DNA of 64,000 nt from Pelagicoccus albus (GCF_014230145.1 NZ_JACHVC010000012.1:67001-131000); one strand, 5' to 3'. Positions 47,295 through 58,563 are shown, counted from the stretch's first letter. Numbers and translations: made by a program. The notes: generated by a model not told the origin, from the letters alone.

Positions 47295-47804
47295 ATGAGT
47301 ATCGAATCAAAAGAACCCACTCAGTACATCACCTTTAAGCTGGGGGACGAAATCTTCGCGATCAACGTTTCCCAAGTCAGAGAGGTACTGGACCTAACAA
47401 AAATAACCCGCGTCCCCACTGCCCCGCCCTATATGAGAGGCGTGGTAAACGTCCGAGGAGCCGCTATCCCAGTCGTCGACCTCAGGCTCAAATTCGGGCT
47501 CCCGCAAGCCGAGAATACCGTCAATAGCCGCATCCTCGTTCTAGAGTTAGAGCTCGATGGAGAGACCTGCGTCCTAGGCGGCATCGCCGACAGCGTGCAC
47601 GAAGTCATCGAACTTGAGGAAGACCAAGTCAAAGCGCCTCCATCCATCGCCATGCGCTGGAGGAGTGAGTTCATCCGCGGCATGGGCAAGCGAGACGAGC
47701 AATTCATCATTCTGCTCGATATCGACGCAGTCTTCGCCTGCGACGAGGCCATTATAGCTGATGCCGCCAAGGAAGCCCGTCAACTGGCCTCCGCCACGGA
47801 GTAG
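47295..47804 (+). CDS. cheW: Chemotaxis coupling protein CheW
   Basis: This 169-residue SH3-like coupling protein starts MSIESKEPTQYITFKLGDEI and contains VREVLDLTKITRVPTAPPYM, the RGVVNVRGAAIPVVDLRLKF signature and FIRGMGKRDEQFIILLDID. CheW links CheA to receptors at the array tip. It lies 33 bp after cheA and 47 bp before the receptor gene. Confidence 0.95.
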   Translation: MSIESKEPTQYITFKLGDEIFAINVSQVREVLDLTKITRVPTAPPYMRGVVNVRGAAIPVVDLRLKFGLPQAENTVNSRILVLELELDGETCVLGGIADSVHEVIELEEDQVKAPPSIAMRWRSEFIRGMGKRDEQFIILLDIDAVFACDEAIIADAAKEARQLASATE

Positions 47805-47851
47805 CACTCTCACCACACCTCTAAAGAAAACAATATCTCCCCCCATTAACA

Positions 47852-49948
47852 ATGAGCTTAAAAGATAAAATAAACGACCTCCCGATCGGCAAAAAGATCG
47901 GATACGGATTCGCCAGCGTGATGCTAGTCTTCATCGCGACCGGCGGGTATTCGATTCTCAACATGAGAAGCAATGCCACCGAATCCAAGCACCTCGCAGA
48001 AGAATTCGTTCCCGAACTCAACCTCTCAATCGCTCTTAGCGCTGAAATGGCAGAGGCAAACCTCAATACCCGAAGCTACGCCACCACCGGCAAGCCCGAA
48101 TACCTCAAGCTCGCATATGAATCTATCTCAAAGCTAGAGGAAACGCTTGAGGAAACCGAGGAGCTCGCCGCTAGGGCCACGCAACTTCAGAAGCTAAAGA
48201 AGAGCATCACCGAAGCTCCCCAGCTACTCAAAGAATTCGAGGACGGACTTGAGGGTATAGACAAGGCAAATGCAGAGTTGGATAAATACTACAACACTGC
48301 TGCTGGTGACGGAAAAATCGCTACACAAGGCATAAACGATATTATAGATGGCCAATACGCCAAAATGAATGCCGAACTGGAGAAAGGTGCTCCAACTTCC
48401 TCCCTACAAGAACGCCAATTCAAAATCTCAGAATTCAACAATATTCGCCTTCTGTTTCTAGGAGCGCGCATGGAGAATCTTCGTTCCATGGCTTTGGATG
48501 ATGCGTCGATACTCGAACGTTCCTTGAACAATTTCGAGCGAATCGGACACATCGTTTCAGAAATCAGACCATTGCTAAGAGTCCAAGCCGATATTGATGA
48601 GCTCGAGAAAATCTCTTCGGCGTTCGACAACTACAACAAGACACTAATCAAGCAGGCCGAAAGTATGGAAGCCTTGAGCGAAGCGATACTCATGTGCTCC
48701 GAAGCAAGCGAAGCCTTTGAAGAATTCGCTGTCAGCCTGAGCGCAGCAGCGAAAGAGGAAGTCGCGACCACTTCATCCCACGCAGCGGCTCAACTATCGA
48801 TGACCTCTATCTTCGCCCTGGTAGGCATCATAGCCTCCATCGCAATCGGAATTTTCGTATCAATTGGTATCACTCGCTTGGTTACAGTCCCCCTTTCTCT
48901 CGCTATGGAGTTAGTGAACAAAGTTTCCGAGGGCGACCTCACTCACTCCGCCGATGTTCGCTCTGACGACGAAATCGGACGAATGGTTCACTCCCTCAAC
49001 AACATGGTTATCTCCATCCGCAAGGTCGTGGGAGAAGTCACGGTGGCCGCCGACAATGTAGCATCAGGAAGCGAAGAACTCAGCTCCTCCGCAGAAGAAC
49101 TCTCCCAAGGCGCAGCAGAGCAAGCATCCTCTACCGAAGAGACAACTTCCTCCATGGAACAGATGACCTCTTCCATCCAGCAAAATTCGGACAACGCTCG
49201 CCAGACCGATCAGATCGCCTCCAAGGCAGCGGAAGACGCCGAGCGGAGCGGCCAATCCGTTAATCAGACAGTCGCCTCCATGCGTAACATCGCCGAGAAG
49301 ATCTCCATCATTGAAGAGATCTCCCGAAAGACCGACCTACTCGCCCTCAACGCAGCCGTGGAAGCGGCTCGAGCAGGCGAACATGGCAAGGGCTTCGCTG
49401 TAGTTGCCAGCGAAGTACGCAAGCTGGCCGAACGCAGCCAGACCGCCGCGGCGGAGATCAGCAAGATCACCGGAGATGGGGTGGAAGTTGCGGAACAGGC
49501 GGGACAAATGCTCGCCGCCTTGGTGCCCGATATTCGTCGCACCGCTGAGCTAGTGCAGGAGATCAACGCCTCCAGCGCAGAACAGGCAACCGGAGCAAAT
49601 CAGGTTAACAAAGCAATCCAGCAGCTCGACCAAGTCACACAGCAGAACTCCACTGCGTCTGAAGAAATGGCATCGACCGCTGAGGAACTCTCCAGCCAAG
49701 CTGAGCAGCTCCAATCCTCCATTGCCTTCTTCAGAGTAGATGAAAGTTCGAGCACTGGAAATATCGCCCAACGCAAGCCTCAACGGAAAAGCTCAGGCGC
49801 AGTAAACCGGGTCACCTCGGCAGGCGGATCAGCAAGGCATAAAGGGCTCGATTTAGCCCTGAACCGATCTGCATCGCCTAGAGGAGCTTCGATCTCATTA
49901 GAGGATAAGGGAGCGGACAATCTAGACTCCGACTTCCAGCCGTACTGA
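47852..49948 (+). CDS. Methyl-accepting chemotaxis protein
   Basis: This 698-residue receptor has a first membrane helix at residues 16-36, a helical periplasmic ligand domain of about 270 residues (four-helix-bundle type, ligand unknown) and a second helix near 312-334. A HAMP domain follows, then the signalling hairpin with the canonical tip [20 protein letters not shown] and [17 protein letters not shown]. Glutamine/glutamate-rich methylation segments flank the tip. The C-terminal tail is basic, then acidic, without a CheR-docking pentapeptide. It belongs to the surrounding che operon. Confidence 0.94.
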   Translation: MSLKDKINDLPIGKKIGYGFASVMLVFIATGGYSILNMRSNATESKHLAEEFVPELNLSIALSAEMAEANLNTRSYATTGKPEYLKLAYESISKLEETLEETEELAARATQLQKLKKSITEAPQLLKEFEDGLEGIDKANAELDKYYNTAAGDGKIATQGINDIIDGQYAKMNAELEKGAPTSSLQERQFKISEFNNIRLLFLGARMENLRSMALDDASILERSLNNFERIGHIVSEIRPLLRVQADIDELEKISSAFDNYNKTLIKQAESMEALSEAILMCSEASEAFEEFAVSLSAAAKEEVATTSSHAAAQLSMTSIFALVGIIASIAIGIFVSIGITRLVTVPLSLAMELVNKVSEGDLTHSADVRSDDEIGRMVHSLNNMVISIRKVVGEVTVAADNVASGSEELSSSAEELSQGAAEQASSTEETTSSMEQMTSSIQQNSDNARQTDQIASKAAEDAERSGQSVNQTVASMRNIAEKISIIEEISRKTDLLALNAAVEAARAGEHGKGFAVVASEVRKLAERSQTAAAEISKITGDGVEVAEQAGQMLAALVPDIRRTAELVQEINASSAEQATGANQVNKAIQQLDQVTQQNSTASEEMASTAEELSSQAEQLQSSIAFFRVDESSSTGNIAQRKPQRKSSGAVNRVTSAGGSARHKGLDLALNRSASPRGASISLEDKGADNLDSDFQPY

Positions 49949-50072
49949 TAAAACAGATACACAATATTTATCAGCAAGAATTCTCAGTGGGTTCTGAACG
50001 ATAAAACGATTTCCGCGGTCCGGTTCGCCATTGGCTGGCCGGGCTGCGCATTAATCCAAGCTTGCACCCGCC

Positions 50073-50921
50073 ATGAGGCTAACAAACGCAACAAGAGAAG
50101 GCCTATCTTCCTCGAGTTTCCAAACCTTTGCTGAGGTAATTCAGCGAGAACTAGGCATCAAAATGCCTAGCGGAAAAGTAAACATGCTGCGAAGTCGTCT
50201 CCAAAGACGCCTCCGTCAACTCGGGCTCGATTCCTTCGAGGAATACGAAGAGCTTCTTTTGGATTCCCCACAAGCGACCGAAGAGTTCGTACATTTCACC
50301 GATGCAGTCACGACGAACAAGACGGAGTTTTTTCGGGAATCTGCCCACTTCGATTACCTGACCGAAAACTGTTTGCCCGAACTGGACCGAAACAGAAACA
50401 TCCCATGGCATTTTAAGCTGTGGTGCGCAGGCTGCTCATCAGGAGAGGAACCCTACTCCTTATCGATGGTGCTGAACGAATACGCTAGTTTCAGGCCCGG
50501 GTTCGATCATTCGATCCTTGGCACGGATATTTCCAGTCAGGTCCTAGAGAACTCGAAACGAGCGATCTACCATCACGACCGCATCGGACCAATCCCTGAG
50601 AATTTCCGAAAGAAATATCTACTACGCGGCAAGGATACATCCTTAGGTCTTTTTCGGATCGCCCCAAATGCGAGGACCAAGGTCTCGTTCAGTAGCCTAA
50701 ACTTCATGAGAGACAGCTATCCGATCAGGGAAACGTTCGACATTGTCTTTTTCAGAAACGTCCTGATCTACTTCGACCGTCCCACGCAAGAGGCCGTAGT
50801 GAACAAAATTTGCGAGCACTTAAGGCCAGGCGGATATTTGTTCATCAGCCATTCCGAATCGCTCAACGGCCTAGACGTACCGCTTAACCTAGTCGGTTCA
50901 TCTGTATTCAAAAAATGGTAA
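50073..50921 (+). CDS. cheR: Chemotaxis protein methyltransferase CheR
   Basis: This 282-residue S-adenosylmethionine-dependent methyltransferase has the N-terminal helical domain ([20 protein letters not shown]) and the SAM-binding domain with [17 protein letters not shown] and [19 protein letters not shown]. It methylates glutamates on receptors. It follows the receptor gene by 124 bp, and its stop codon overlaps a possible cheB start (ATGGTAA). Confidence 0.95.
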   Translation: MRLTNATREGLSSSSFQTFAEVIQRELGIKMPSGKVNMLRSRLQRRLRQLGLDSFEEYEELLLDSPQATEEFVHFTDAVTTNKTEFFRESAHFDYLTENCLPELDRNRNIPWHFKLWCAGCSSGEEPYSLSMVLNEYASFRPGFDHSILGTDISSQVLENSKRAIYHHDRIGPIPENFRKKYLLRGKDTSLGLFRIAPNARTKVSFSSLNFMRDSYPIRETFDIVFFRNVLIYFDRPTQEAVVNKICEHLRPGGYLFISHSESLNGLDVPLNLVGSSVFKKW

Positions 50922-52030
50922 GCGTCCCTTCTTCGAACATGACCTCACCTCGTAAAATTCGCGTCCTCATAGTGGACGACTCCGCATCAGTCCGGCAAAT
51001 ACTGTCGACCATCCTATCCACAGATTCGGAGATCGAAGTGATGGCCACTGCCTCCGATCCCTACATCGCTGTCGAGCGAATCAAGAAGGAAGTCCCCGAC
51101 GTCATCTTACTAGACATAGAAATGCCTCGCATGGATGGGCTTACCTTTCTGGACCGCATAATGAGCCAGCACCCTATTCCGGTCATCATTTGCTCCAGTC
51201 TTACTGACTCTGGCTCTCAATCCGCACTCGCTGCTCTCGAAAAGGGAGCAGTAGAGATCATCTGCAAACCGAAAGTCGGCACCAGGCAGTTTTTCGAGGA
51301 GTCATCCATACAGATATGCGATGCAGTCAAATCAGCGAGCCGCGCCGGAACGAAGAGGCGTCCCTCCCTCCCAGCCACAAACGGAATCCGTCCGATCCAG
51401 CCCAAGCTCACTGCTGACGCTGTGATCGAAAGAGGCAACTCCAAGGCCATGATCGAAACCACGGAGAAAATCATCGCTGTTGGCGCTTCGACAGGAGGGA
51501 CCGAAGCGCTCAGGGTCTTCCTGCAATCGTTTCCCGCCGACTGCCCTGGCATCGTTGTCGTCCAGCACATGCCAGAGAAATTTACCGCCAGCTTCGCTGA
51601 GCGACTAGACTCCATCTGCTCCATCAACGTCAGGGAGGCAAAGGATGGCGACTCCGTCCTTCGTGGCCAAGCCCTCATAGCCCCCGGAAACAAGCACCTT
51701 TTACTAAAGCGAAGCGGAGCTCGCTACTATGTGGAGGTTCGGAACGGTCCACTCGTCAGCAGGCATCGCCCCTCCGTGGACGTGCTTTTCCGTTCCGCAG
51801 CTCGTTACGCCGGAAGAAATGCCGTCGGCGTTATCATGACGGGAATGGGCGACGACGGAGCTCGCGGCATGCTTGAGATGCATGAAGCAGGATCCTTCAA
51901 TCTCGCCCAAGATCAGGCAAGTTGCGTCGTTTTCGGCATGCCCAAAGAGGCCATCGAGCACGGGGGCGTGAATAAAGTGGTCGGACTCGACCAGCTAGCT
52001 CGCGAAGTGACTCTCGCCTCCCGGAACTGA
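50915..52030 (+). CDS. cheB: Chemotaxis response regulator protein-glutamate methylesterase CheB
   Basis: This 371-residue protein has a receiver domain ([12 protein letters not shown]; phospho-acceptor D67 in [11 protein letters not shown]) and a methylesterase domain with the serine motif [11 protein letters not shown], the histidine motif VVQHMP and the aspartate region MGDDGARGM. It removes receptor methyl groups when phosphorylated by CheA. The start at 50915 overlaps cheR by 7 bases; a second ATG at 50939 gives a more typical N-terminus ([14 protein letters not shown]). Neither has a clear ribosome-binding site. Confidence 0.94.
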   Translation: MVSVPSSNMTSPRKIRVLIVDDSASVRQILSTILSTDSEIEVMATASDPYIAVERIKKEVPDVILLDIEMPRMDGLTFLDRIMSQHPIPVIICSSLTDSGSQSALAALEKGAVEIICKPKVGTRQFFEESSIQICDAVKSASRAGTKRRPSLPATNGIRPIQPKLTADAVIERGNSKAMIETTEKIIAVGASTGGTEALRVFLQSFPADCPGIVVVQHMPEKFTASFAERLDSICSINVREAKDGDSVLRGQALIAPGNKHLLLKRSGARYYVEVRNGPLVSRHRPSVDVLFRSAARYAGRNAVGVIMTGMGDDGARGMLEMHEAGSFNLAQDQASCVVFGMPKEAIEHGGVNKVVGLDQLAREVTLASRN

Positions 52031-52099
52031 ACTACCGGGCAAAACTTGTCCAAATAATCATTGGCGTCTCGGATCCCTTTGCCGATCATCGACGCCACT

Positions 52100-53122
<1,023 letters not shown>

Positions 53123-53135
53123 GACTCTGCCCAGC

Positions 53136-53171
53136 AAAAAGCCCGTTCCCCTGTCTAGGGAAACGGGCTAT
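53136..53171 (-). terminator. Terminator downstream of dapL
   Basis: AGCCCGTT-T-CCC and GGGAACGGGCT form an 11-bp stem with one bulged base, followed on the minus strand by TTTTTG. It lies 26 bp after the dapL stop. The plus side has no T-run, so it does not clearly terminate ruvB. Confidence 0.8.
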
Positions 53172-53196
53172 AAAATGTAATTTTTAAACCGATACG

Positions 53197-54420
53197 TTAC
53201 GCGAGAGCTGCCTTGATGCGCGCCATCGCTTCTTCGATCTTTGCCCGGGAGTTGAAGGCGCTGATACGGATGTGACCTTCACCACAAGTCCCGAAGCCGG
53301 CCCCTGGGGTACAAACCACGCCTGCTTCATTCAGAAGTAGGTCAAAGAAATCCCAGCTTGGACGCTTCGCGTTGATCCAAATGTAAGGGGAGTCTTCGCC
53401 TCCGACACAGTCGAATCCGAGCTCACGCATCGACTTGAGCACGATCTTAGCATTGTCCAAATAGAAGTCGGTTAGAGCCTTAACTTGAGTCGCGCCCTCT
53501 TCCGAGTACACCGCTTCGGCTGCCTTCTGAACAGGATAAGAAACGCCGTTGAACTTGGTGCAATGGCGACGGTTCCAGAGTGCATGCACGCTGTGCTCCT
53601 TGCCGGAAGCGTCTTGAGCCTTCAAGGCCTTAGGAACGACTGTGTAAGCGCAACGGGTACCGGTGAATCCTGCGTTCTTTGAGAAGCTGCGGAATTCGAT
53701 CGCCACGTCGCGAGCTCCTTCGATCTCGTAGATGCTCTGCGGAAGTGATTCGTCGCGGATGAATGCGACGTAAGCCGCATCGTAAAGGATGATTGCTTCG
53801 CACTCGCGAGCGTAATCGACCCAAGCCTTCAACTGTTCCCGAGTCGCGGTTGCGCCTGTCGGATTGTTTGGGAAGCAAAGATAGATGAGGTCTACCTTTT
53901 CATCAGGGATCGAAGGCACGTATCCATTTTCTGGAGTTGAGTCTAGATAAACAAAACCTTCGTAACGTCCATCGACATTGTTGCCAGTGCGGCCCGCCAT
54001 GACGTTGGTGTCCACGTAAACAGGGTAGACTGGATCCGGTACCGCAATCTTGATTTCGCTGCCAAAGATTTCCTGGATGTTACCACTGTCGCACTTGGCA
54101 CCGTCGCTCACGAAAATCTCGCTCGCATCCACATCTGCTCCGCGGGCTTGGTAATCGTTTTTGGCGATCGCTTCCCGCAAGAAAGCATAGCCTTGTTCAG
54201 GACCGTAACCGTGGAATGCCTCCCGTGTGCCTTGGTCATCAATGGCTTTGTGGAATGCTTTCTGACAAGCTTCCGGGAGAGGCTCAGTCACGTCGCCAAT
54301 ACCGAGGCGGATGATTGGCTTTTCAGGATTCGCCTCCTGATAGGCAGACACGCGCTTAGCGATGTCGGAGAAGAGATAGGAAGCTTTGAGCTTCAGGTAA
54401 TTTTCGTTGATGCGGATCAT
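53197..54420 (-). CDS. dapL: LL-diaminopimelate aminotransferase
   Basis: This 407-residue fold-type I PLP enzyme starts [20 protein letters not shown], a DapL hallmark. It carries [27 protein letters not shown], the PNNPTGA motif and the PLP-lysine segment [13 protein letters not shown]. It converts tetrahydrodipicolinate plus glutamate directly to LL-diaminopimelate, the short route to lysine and peptidoglycan found in plants, chlamydiae and some other bacteria. It is a stand-alone gene followed by its own terminator, 90 bp downstream of the nitroreductase gene. Confidence 0.95.
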   Translation of the reverse strand: MIRINENYLKLKASYLFSDIAKRVSAYQEANPEKPIIRLGIGDVTEPLPEACQKAFHKAIDDQGTREAFHGYGPEQGYAFLREAIAKNDYQARGADVDASEIFVSDGAKCDSGNIQEIFGSEIKIAVPDPVYPVYVDTNVMAGRTGNNVDGRYEGFVYLDSTPENGYVPSIPDEKVDLIYLCFPNNPTGATATREQLKAWVDYARECEAIILYDAAYVAFIRDESLPQSIYEIEGARDVAIEFRSFSKNAGFTGTRCAYTVVPKALKAQDASGKEHSVHALWNRRHCTKFNGVSYPVQKAAEAVYSEEGATQVKALTDFYLDNAKIVLKSMRELGFDCVGGEDSPYIWINAKRPSWDFFDLLLNEAGVVCTPGAGFGTCGEGHIRISAFNSRAKIEEAMARIKAALA

Positions 54421-54510
54421 GATTGGAAAAGTAGAGGCGCCATCACAATGAAGCCTCCAAACTAGTCAACAAAGGAGCGTTTCTAGACTTCGCTGGGAGT
54501 GGAAGAGCTG

Positions 54511-55161
54511 CTAGCGACGCTCGATCATTTCTTCGATCGGGAAACGTACTTTCGGCAGCGTGCCATACTTGTCCCCTTCCCCACGGTAACCGAGTGGACA
54601 AGCAACCACAGTCGCATAGCCGGTCCCTTCCAAACCGAGAATCTTGTCGTAAGCATCCGGCTGGATTCCTTCCATCGGGCAAGCGTCGACTCCCAAAAGA
54701 GCTGCCACCATCATCAATTGCCCCAGGGCGATGTAGACTTGGTTTCTTGCCCAGCCGTCAACGATCTTGGACTCGCTGGCCCGATCAATGAAGCCGCCGG
54801 CGATCTGCTCGTACCCGGCAAGACTCTCCACAGTCGATCCGCGAACCTCGGCCGTACGCCTGATAAAGTCTCCCACATCCTCACGGCTGTATCCGACCTT
54901 TGCCGTGAAGACAACCAGATGCGAACAATCGCGAACCTGCTCTTGATTCCATGAAGCTGGCGTCAATTGGCTTTTGAGCTCCGGGTCTTCGACCACGAGG
55001 AATTTCCAGGGTTGCAAGCCGAAGGAAGAAGGAGTCAGCACGAGGCTTTCCTCGATGGCCTTCATCGTCTCCGCCGGGATCTTGCCGGCCGGGTCGAAGA
55101 CTTTAGTGGCGTAGCGCCAGTTCAATTGTTCTAGGAGGTCTTTTGCTTCAATCGTTGCCAT
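54511..55161 (-). CDS. FMN-dependent NAD(P)H nitroreductase family protein
   Basis: This 216-residue flavoprotein resembles the NfsB/dihydropteridine-reductase branch: LNWRYATKVFDPAGKIP with the FMN-binding arginine region, LTPSSFGLQPWKFLVVEDPE, and MMVAALLGVDACPMEGIQPD. It likely reduces quinones or nitro compounds with NAD(P)H; the natural substrate cannot be told. It lies between nadB and dapL, about 80 bp after nadB on the same strand, so co-transcription with nadAB is possible. Confidence 0.85.
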   Translation of the reverse strand: MATIEAKDLLEQLNWRYATKVFDPAGKIPAETMKAIEESLVLTPSSFGLQPWKFLVVEDPELKSQLTPASWNQEQVRDCSHLVVFTAKVGYSREDVGDFIRRTAEVRGSTVESLAGYEQIAGGFIDRASESKIVDGWARNQVYIALGQLMMVAALLGVDACPMEGIQPDAYDKILGLEGTGYATVVACPLGYRGEGDKYGTLPKVRFPIEEMIERR

Positions 55162-55241
55162 CTTGGTCTAATGCTAAAGTTGATGCTCTCAATGAACGCT
55201 GAGCCATCGCCGCTGACTGCGGAGAGGAAAGCCCAGCGGTA

Positions 55242-56843
55242 TTACTTTTCGTCTTCCAAAGGCATGGAAGGTACATCGATCTCTTCGTCTTCCGTGGCGA
55301 TGTAGTGACACCCGTGGCTCGTTGGGTTCAGGGTAGCCGCGTGGACCACAAGCTGAGCCGCCTTCACCGCGTTACGAAGCTCGACCAAAGAACGAGTCAG
55401 CCGTGCTCCCGCGTAGAAACTGCTAATCTCCTCGTCAAGTTGACCGAGAATCCTGCGAGCTCTCTTCAAGCGACGAGGCGAACGAATGAGGCCGACATAA
55501 TTCCACATTGTGTCTTTGATGAGATGCATGTCTTGGCGAATGAGTACTTCATCCGCTGCGCGCGACGGGCTGATCCATTCTTTGACATCGGGTAGATGGA
55601 AGGATTCCTCACCAATATCCCGAGCATCCGCCTGAGCAGTCAGTTTGGCGGAAACGAGGCATTCGAGCAAGGAGGTGCTGGCGAGGCGGTTGGCCCCATG
55701 CAGTCCCGTGCAAGCGGTCTCTCCGATCGCATTGAGATTGAGAACCGAAGAACGACCAGCCATATCGGTGTAAACACCTCCGCAGGTATAATGCGCCGCC
55801 GGAGCAACCGGGATGGGCTCTGTCCCAATGTCTACTCCGCAAGCAAGAGCCCTCTCGTAAATCGAAGGAAAGCGATCACGAATAAACTCCGGCTTCTTGC
55901 TGGATAGATCGATGTACACACAGTTTTCGCCAGAGGCGATTAGCTCCCGATGAATGGCTCGCGCTACGATGTCACGCGGAGCAAGCGACTTCATAGGATG
56001 CTGCGTATCCATAAAAGCACTCCCATTTCCGTCCACGAGAACGCCGCCTTCGCCACGTACCGCTTCCGAAACGAGAAACAGCGGGCAGTTCTTTTTCAGG
56101 AAAACCGTAGGGTGAAATTGGACATACTCCAAGTCGATGATACGAGCTCCAACTCTCATGGCCATGGCAACGCCATGCCCCACTACTCCGGGTTGGTTTG
56201 TCGTATTGCGGAAAACTTGGCCAAGACCACCTGTCGCGAGAATCGTCTTTTTAGCGATGATTGCTTTCACCTCGCCGCTTAACGTATCCAAAACATAAGC
56301 GCCAACACAGGTGATGGGCTTGTATTTATCGATTGGATGCACCGAATTGTGCGAAAGGGTGAGCAAGTCTACCGCGACATGGTTTTCGAGAATATTTAGC
56401 TTATCAAGGCCGCGAACATAATCGTGGAAGCTGTTAAGGATTGCCCGGCCGGTGACGTCTTTTGCAAAGATGATACGCTTGTCGCTGTGCCCCCCTTCGC
56501 GAGTGAATTGCAATTCCCCCTTCTCTCCTCGGTCGAATGGTACGTGCAACTGATCCAGCAAGAGGTCCTGCACGGCAGCTTGTCCTTCAACGACCAAAGA
56601 ATGCACCGCTTCCGGGTTCGCCGTGTTGTCAGAGGCGACCATAATGTCCTTCTCCAACTGCTCCGGGTGATAAGAGGTATCAAAAATGATACCGCCTTGC
56701 GCCCACTTGCTATTCGCTCCCGTCGACAACTCATCCGCGCAGATCATCGTAACCGACAATCCTTGCGAAACAGCATGGTGCGCGTAAGCGCTTCCGGCGA
56801 GCCCAGCGCCGATGACGAGACAATCAGTTCGAATCGTTTCCAC
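55242..56843 (-). CDS. nadB: L-aspartate oxidase
   Basis: This 533-residue flavoenzyme has the FAD loop VIGAGLAGSAYAHHA, SKWAQGGIIFD, the catalytic-region GEGGVLVDGNGSAFMDT and AAHYTCGGVYTDMAGRSSV followed by GLHGANRLASTSLLECLV. It oxidises aspartate to iminoaspartate, the first step of bacterial de novo NAD synthesis. The next enzyme, quinolinate synthase, is encoded immediately upstream (nadA, 30-bp gap). nadC is not in the window. Confidence 0.95.
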   Translation of the reverse strand: METIRTDCLVIGAGLAGSAYAHHAVSQGLSVTMICADELSTGANSKWAQGGIIFDTSYHPEQLEKDIMVASDNTANPEAVHSLVVEGQAAVQDLLLDQLHVPFDRGEKGELQFTREGGHSDKRIIFAKDVTGRAILNSFHDYVRGLDKLNILENHVAVDLLTLSHNSVHPIDKYKPITCVGAYVLDTLSGEVKAIIAKKTILATGGLGQVFRNTTNQPGVVGHGVAMAMRVGARIIDLEYVQFHPTVFLKKNCPLFLVSEAVRGEGGVLVDGNGSAFMDTQHPMKSLAPRDIVARAIHRELIASGENCVYIDLSSKKPEFIRDRFPSIYERALACGVDIGTEPIPVAPAAHYTCGGVYTDMAGRSSVLNLNAIGETACTGLHGANRLASTSLLECLVSAKLTAQADARDIGEESFHLPDVKEWISPSRAADEVLIRQDMHLIKDTMWNYVGLIRSPRRLKRARRILGQLDEEISSFYAGARLTRSLVELRNAVKAAQLVVHAATLNPTSHGCHYIATEDEEIDVPSMPLEDEK

Positions 56844-56873
56844 TCAGGTACTTACCCAAAAATTAAAGAGGAG

Positions 56874-57959
56874 CTAGCAACCCTTGCCCGGCGCATGAGC
56901 GGTCCCTTCCGCAATCTCAAACATGCGATCAATTGAGCCGAGAGCTTTTAAGCGAAGCTCCTCATCGAGCTCAATGATTTGCTCTGGCCTAGGTTCGAGC
57001 AATACGTCGCGTATCTTCTCCAGAGAATTCATCTTCATGTACGGACAAAGCTTACACCCGGAGATAAAGCGTTTCTCAGGGGCTTCGACTTCAATTCGTT
57101 CCACCAGTCCGCACTCGGTTAACATCATGAAATACGGAGCTTGCGTGGCCTTCACGTATTGCATCATTCCGCCAGTGCTGCCCACGTAGTCGCTGCGCTC
57201 CGTGATGTTCAAAGTACACTCCGGATGCGAAACGACCTTGAGTCCGGGGAATTTGGAACGGGCCTCTGCAATTGTCTCCGGATCAAAATTGTCGTGTACG
57301 ATGCAAGTGCCATCGGAAGAAACGATCTCCTTTTCGATACCCATCTTCTTCATCTCCACCCGAATATTCTCGGCCATGAGACGATCCGGCACAAATAGGA
57401 CCTGCTTCTGCGGAAGCGAAGCGACGATCTTATAGACGTTGCTTGAGGTCACGCATACATCGCACTCGGCCTTAACTTCCGCGGTGCTGTTTATGTAGCA
57501 AACAACAGCAGCCTCAGGATAAAGTTTTTTCAACTCGCGCAGCTGCTCGCCAGTCAACGAGTCCGCTAAAGAACATCCCGATGCTCGATCGGGTACGACA
57601 ACCTGAGCTTGAGGCGAGAGGATTTTGGCCGTCTCCGCCATGAAGACCACACCCGAAAATACAATGGTTTCCGCTGCCGCCTCTTTCGCTTTGAGGCTAA
57701 GCATATAGGAATCTCCAGAATAGTCAGCCACACCGTAGATGATTTCCGGCTCGACATACGAATGGGCAAGCAGGACCGCGCCCTTCTCTTTTTTGAGCTC
57801 GTTGATCTCAAGGGTCAGCGGAGCGATTTCTCGGCAAGCGTCCAAATTCCAAGAACGACTGGCTTCGCACTCCACGTGCATAAGCTTGGCGAGGAGACGC
57901 TCTGCCTCCGCTTCGACTTGGTCTTCCGAATAGTTTCTTTTGTCTGCTGAGCTAACCAT
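56874..57959 (-). CDS. nadA: Quinolinate synthase
   Basis: From the ATG at 57959 this protein has 361 residues and condenses iminoaspartate with dihydroxyacetone phosphate to quinolinate. It has the NELKKEKGAVLLAHSYVEPE motif and the three cluster cysteines in VVCYINSTAEVKAECDVCVTS-type, SHPECT and SGCKLCPYMKMN contexts for a [4Fe-4S] centre. A TTG six bases upstream extends the frame, but the ATG is preferred. It is the first gene of the nadA-nadB set. Confidence 0.95.
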   Translation of the reverse strand: MVSSADKRNYSEDQVEAEAERLLAKLMHVECEASRSWNLDACREIAPLTLEINELKKEKGAVLLAHSYVEPEIIYGVADYSGDSYMLSLKAKEAAAETIVFSGVVFMAETAKILSPQAQVVVPDRASGCSLADSLTGEQLRELKKLYPEAAVVCYINSTAEVKAECDVCVTSSNVYKIVASLPQKQVLFVPDRLMAENIRVEMKKMGIEKEIVSSDGTCIVHDNFDPETIAEARSKFPGLKVVSHPECTLNITERSDYVGSTGGMMQYVKATQAPYFMMLTECGLVERIEVEAPEKRFISGCKLCPYMKMNSLEKIRDVLLEPRPEQIIELDEELRLKALGSIDRMFEIAEGTAHAPGKGC

Positions 57960-58051
57960 GATCAAAACTCGGTGGGAGTTAAAACCACTAAACTTGATCG
58001 TTTACCCGCAGAAAGGGAAGCATTTGCTGCAAATCGCCCTCTCACTGGATT

Positions 58052-58116
58052 CGAACGCAAAAAAACGCTCCCGGCTAAGGAAACGTTTTTTTAAAGGAGT
58101 GGTACCCAGGGAGGGA
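58052..58116 (-). repeat. Partial duplicate of the tRNA-Leu 3' end plus its terminator
   Basis: This segment repeats, with about 90 percent identity, the block at 58213-58278. It comprises the last 17 bases of tRNA-Leu (plus strand TGGTACCCAGGGAGGGA), the GGAGT spacer and the terminator hairpin. The duplicate has a changed loop (TTAGCC against ATACC) but keeps the stem. The rest of the tRNA is absent. It is probably a relict of recombination at the tRNA 3' end. Confidence 0.8.
58058..58090 (-). terminator. Second terminator downstream of tRNA-Leu (in the duplicate)
   Basis: On the minus strand AACGTTTCC and GGGAGCGTT form a 9-bp stem (with G-U pairs) around TTAGCC, followed by seven T. It sits inside the duplicated block. 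Confidence 0.65.
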
Positions 58117-58212
58117 TTGATTCGCTGCGCTCAGGGCTACGCCCCGAACCTCCGGTTCGCCCATCTCCGCTTCGCTCCGTCGAACCCGAGGGTTCAAGTC
58201 CCTCGCTACCGC
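58117..58212. repeat. 96-bp palindromic insert with a tRNA T-arm-like hairpin
   Basis: This stretch between the two tRNA-3'-end copies contains three perfect small hairpins: GGGC-TAC-GCCC, CGAACC-TCC-GGTTCG and GAGGG-TTCAAGT-CCCTC. The last has the exact layout of a tRNA T-arm. No tRNA body is attached. It could be a tRNA-associated palindromic element or scrambled remains of a tRNA gene. Confidence 0.6.
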
Positions 58213-58218
58213 CGAACG

Positions 58219-58250
58219 CAAAAAAACGCTCCCCGGTATGGAAACGTTTT
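58219..58250 (-). terminator. Terminator of tRNA-Leu
   Basis: On the minus strand AACGTTTCC and GGGAGCGTT pair over 9 bp, followed by a run of seven T, about 12 bp after the encoded CCA of tRNA-Leu. It belongs to the duplicated block. Confidence 0.75.
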
Positions 58251-58261
58251 TTTTAAAGGAG

Positions 58262-58346
58262 TGGTACCCAGGGAGGGACTCGAACCCTCACTTCCGAAGA
58301 AAGCGGATTTTGAATCCGCCGCGTCTACCAATTCCGCCACCTGGGC
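58262..58346 (-). tRNA. leuX: tRNA-Leu (CAA anticodon)
   Basis: The minus strand reads GCCCAGGTGGCGGAATTGG at the 5' end. The anticodon arm is GCGGATTCAAAATCCGC with anticodon CAA, a long class-II variable arm follows (TTTCTTCGGAAGT), then T-arm GAGGGTTCGAGTCCCTC, acceptor CTGGGT and encoded CCA. The 85-nt length and variable arm fit leucine. It reads UUG codons. Confidence 0.97.
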
Positions 58347-58563
58347 ATCTTTCGATGAAACTGCCGCCAAAAAACTAGCTGCAAGTGAGATCGGCTGTTG
58401 TGCCACGAGCGTGAATCGATGCAAGCCCAATTTGGAGAGACATCGAGGAAGCGCGCTTTTTTGATTCGGTCTCCATGGAATCGACAGGAAGTCACCCGAA
58501 ACTCGGCGAGTGATTCAAGCTTCAGCCAACCGAAATCCCTTATCCGAAAAAATACTGAGATAC
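58347..58563. other. 217-bp spacer between tRNA-Leu and the repeat array
   Basis: No gene is visible. The tRNA-Leu promoter must be here on the minus strand, but no clear boxes were found. The end near 58,564 is where the first repeat unit begins. Confidence 0.45.

Noticed and set aside
57940-58464. Open frame of 174 codons running through the tRNA-Leu region
   Set aside because: It crosses a tRNA gene, two terminators and the duplicated block, so its protein would be a translation of RNA genes.
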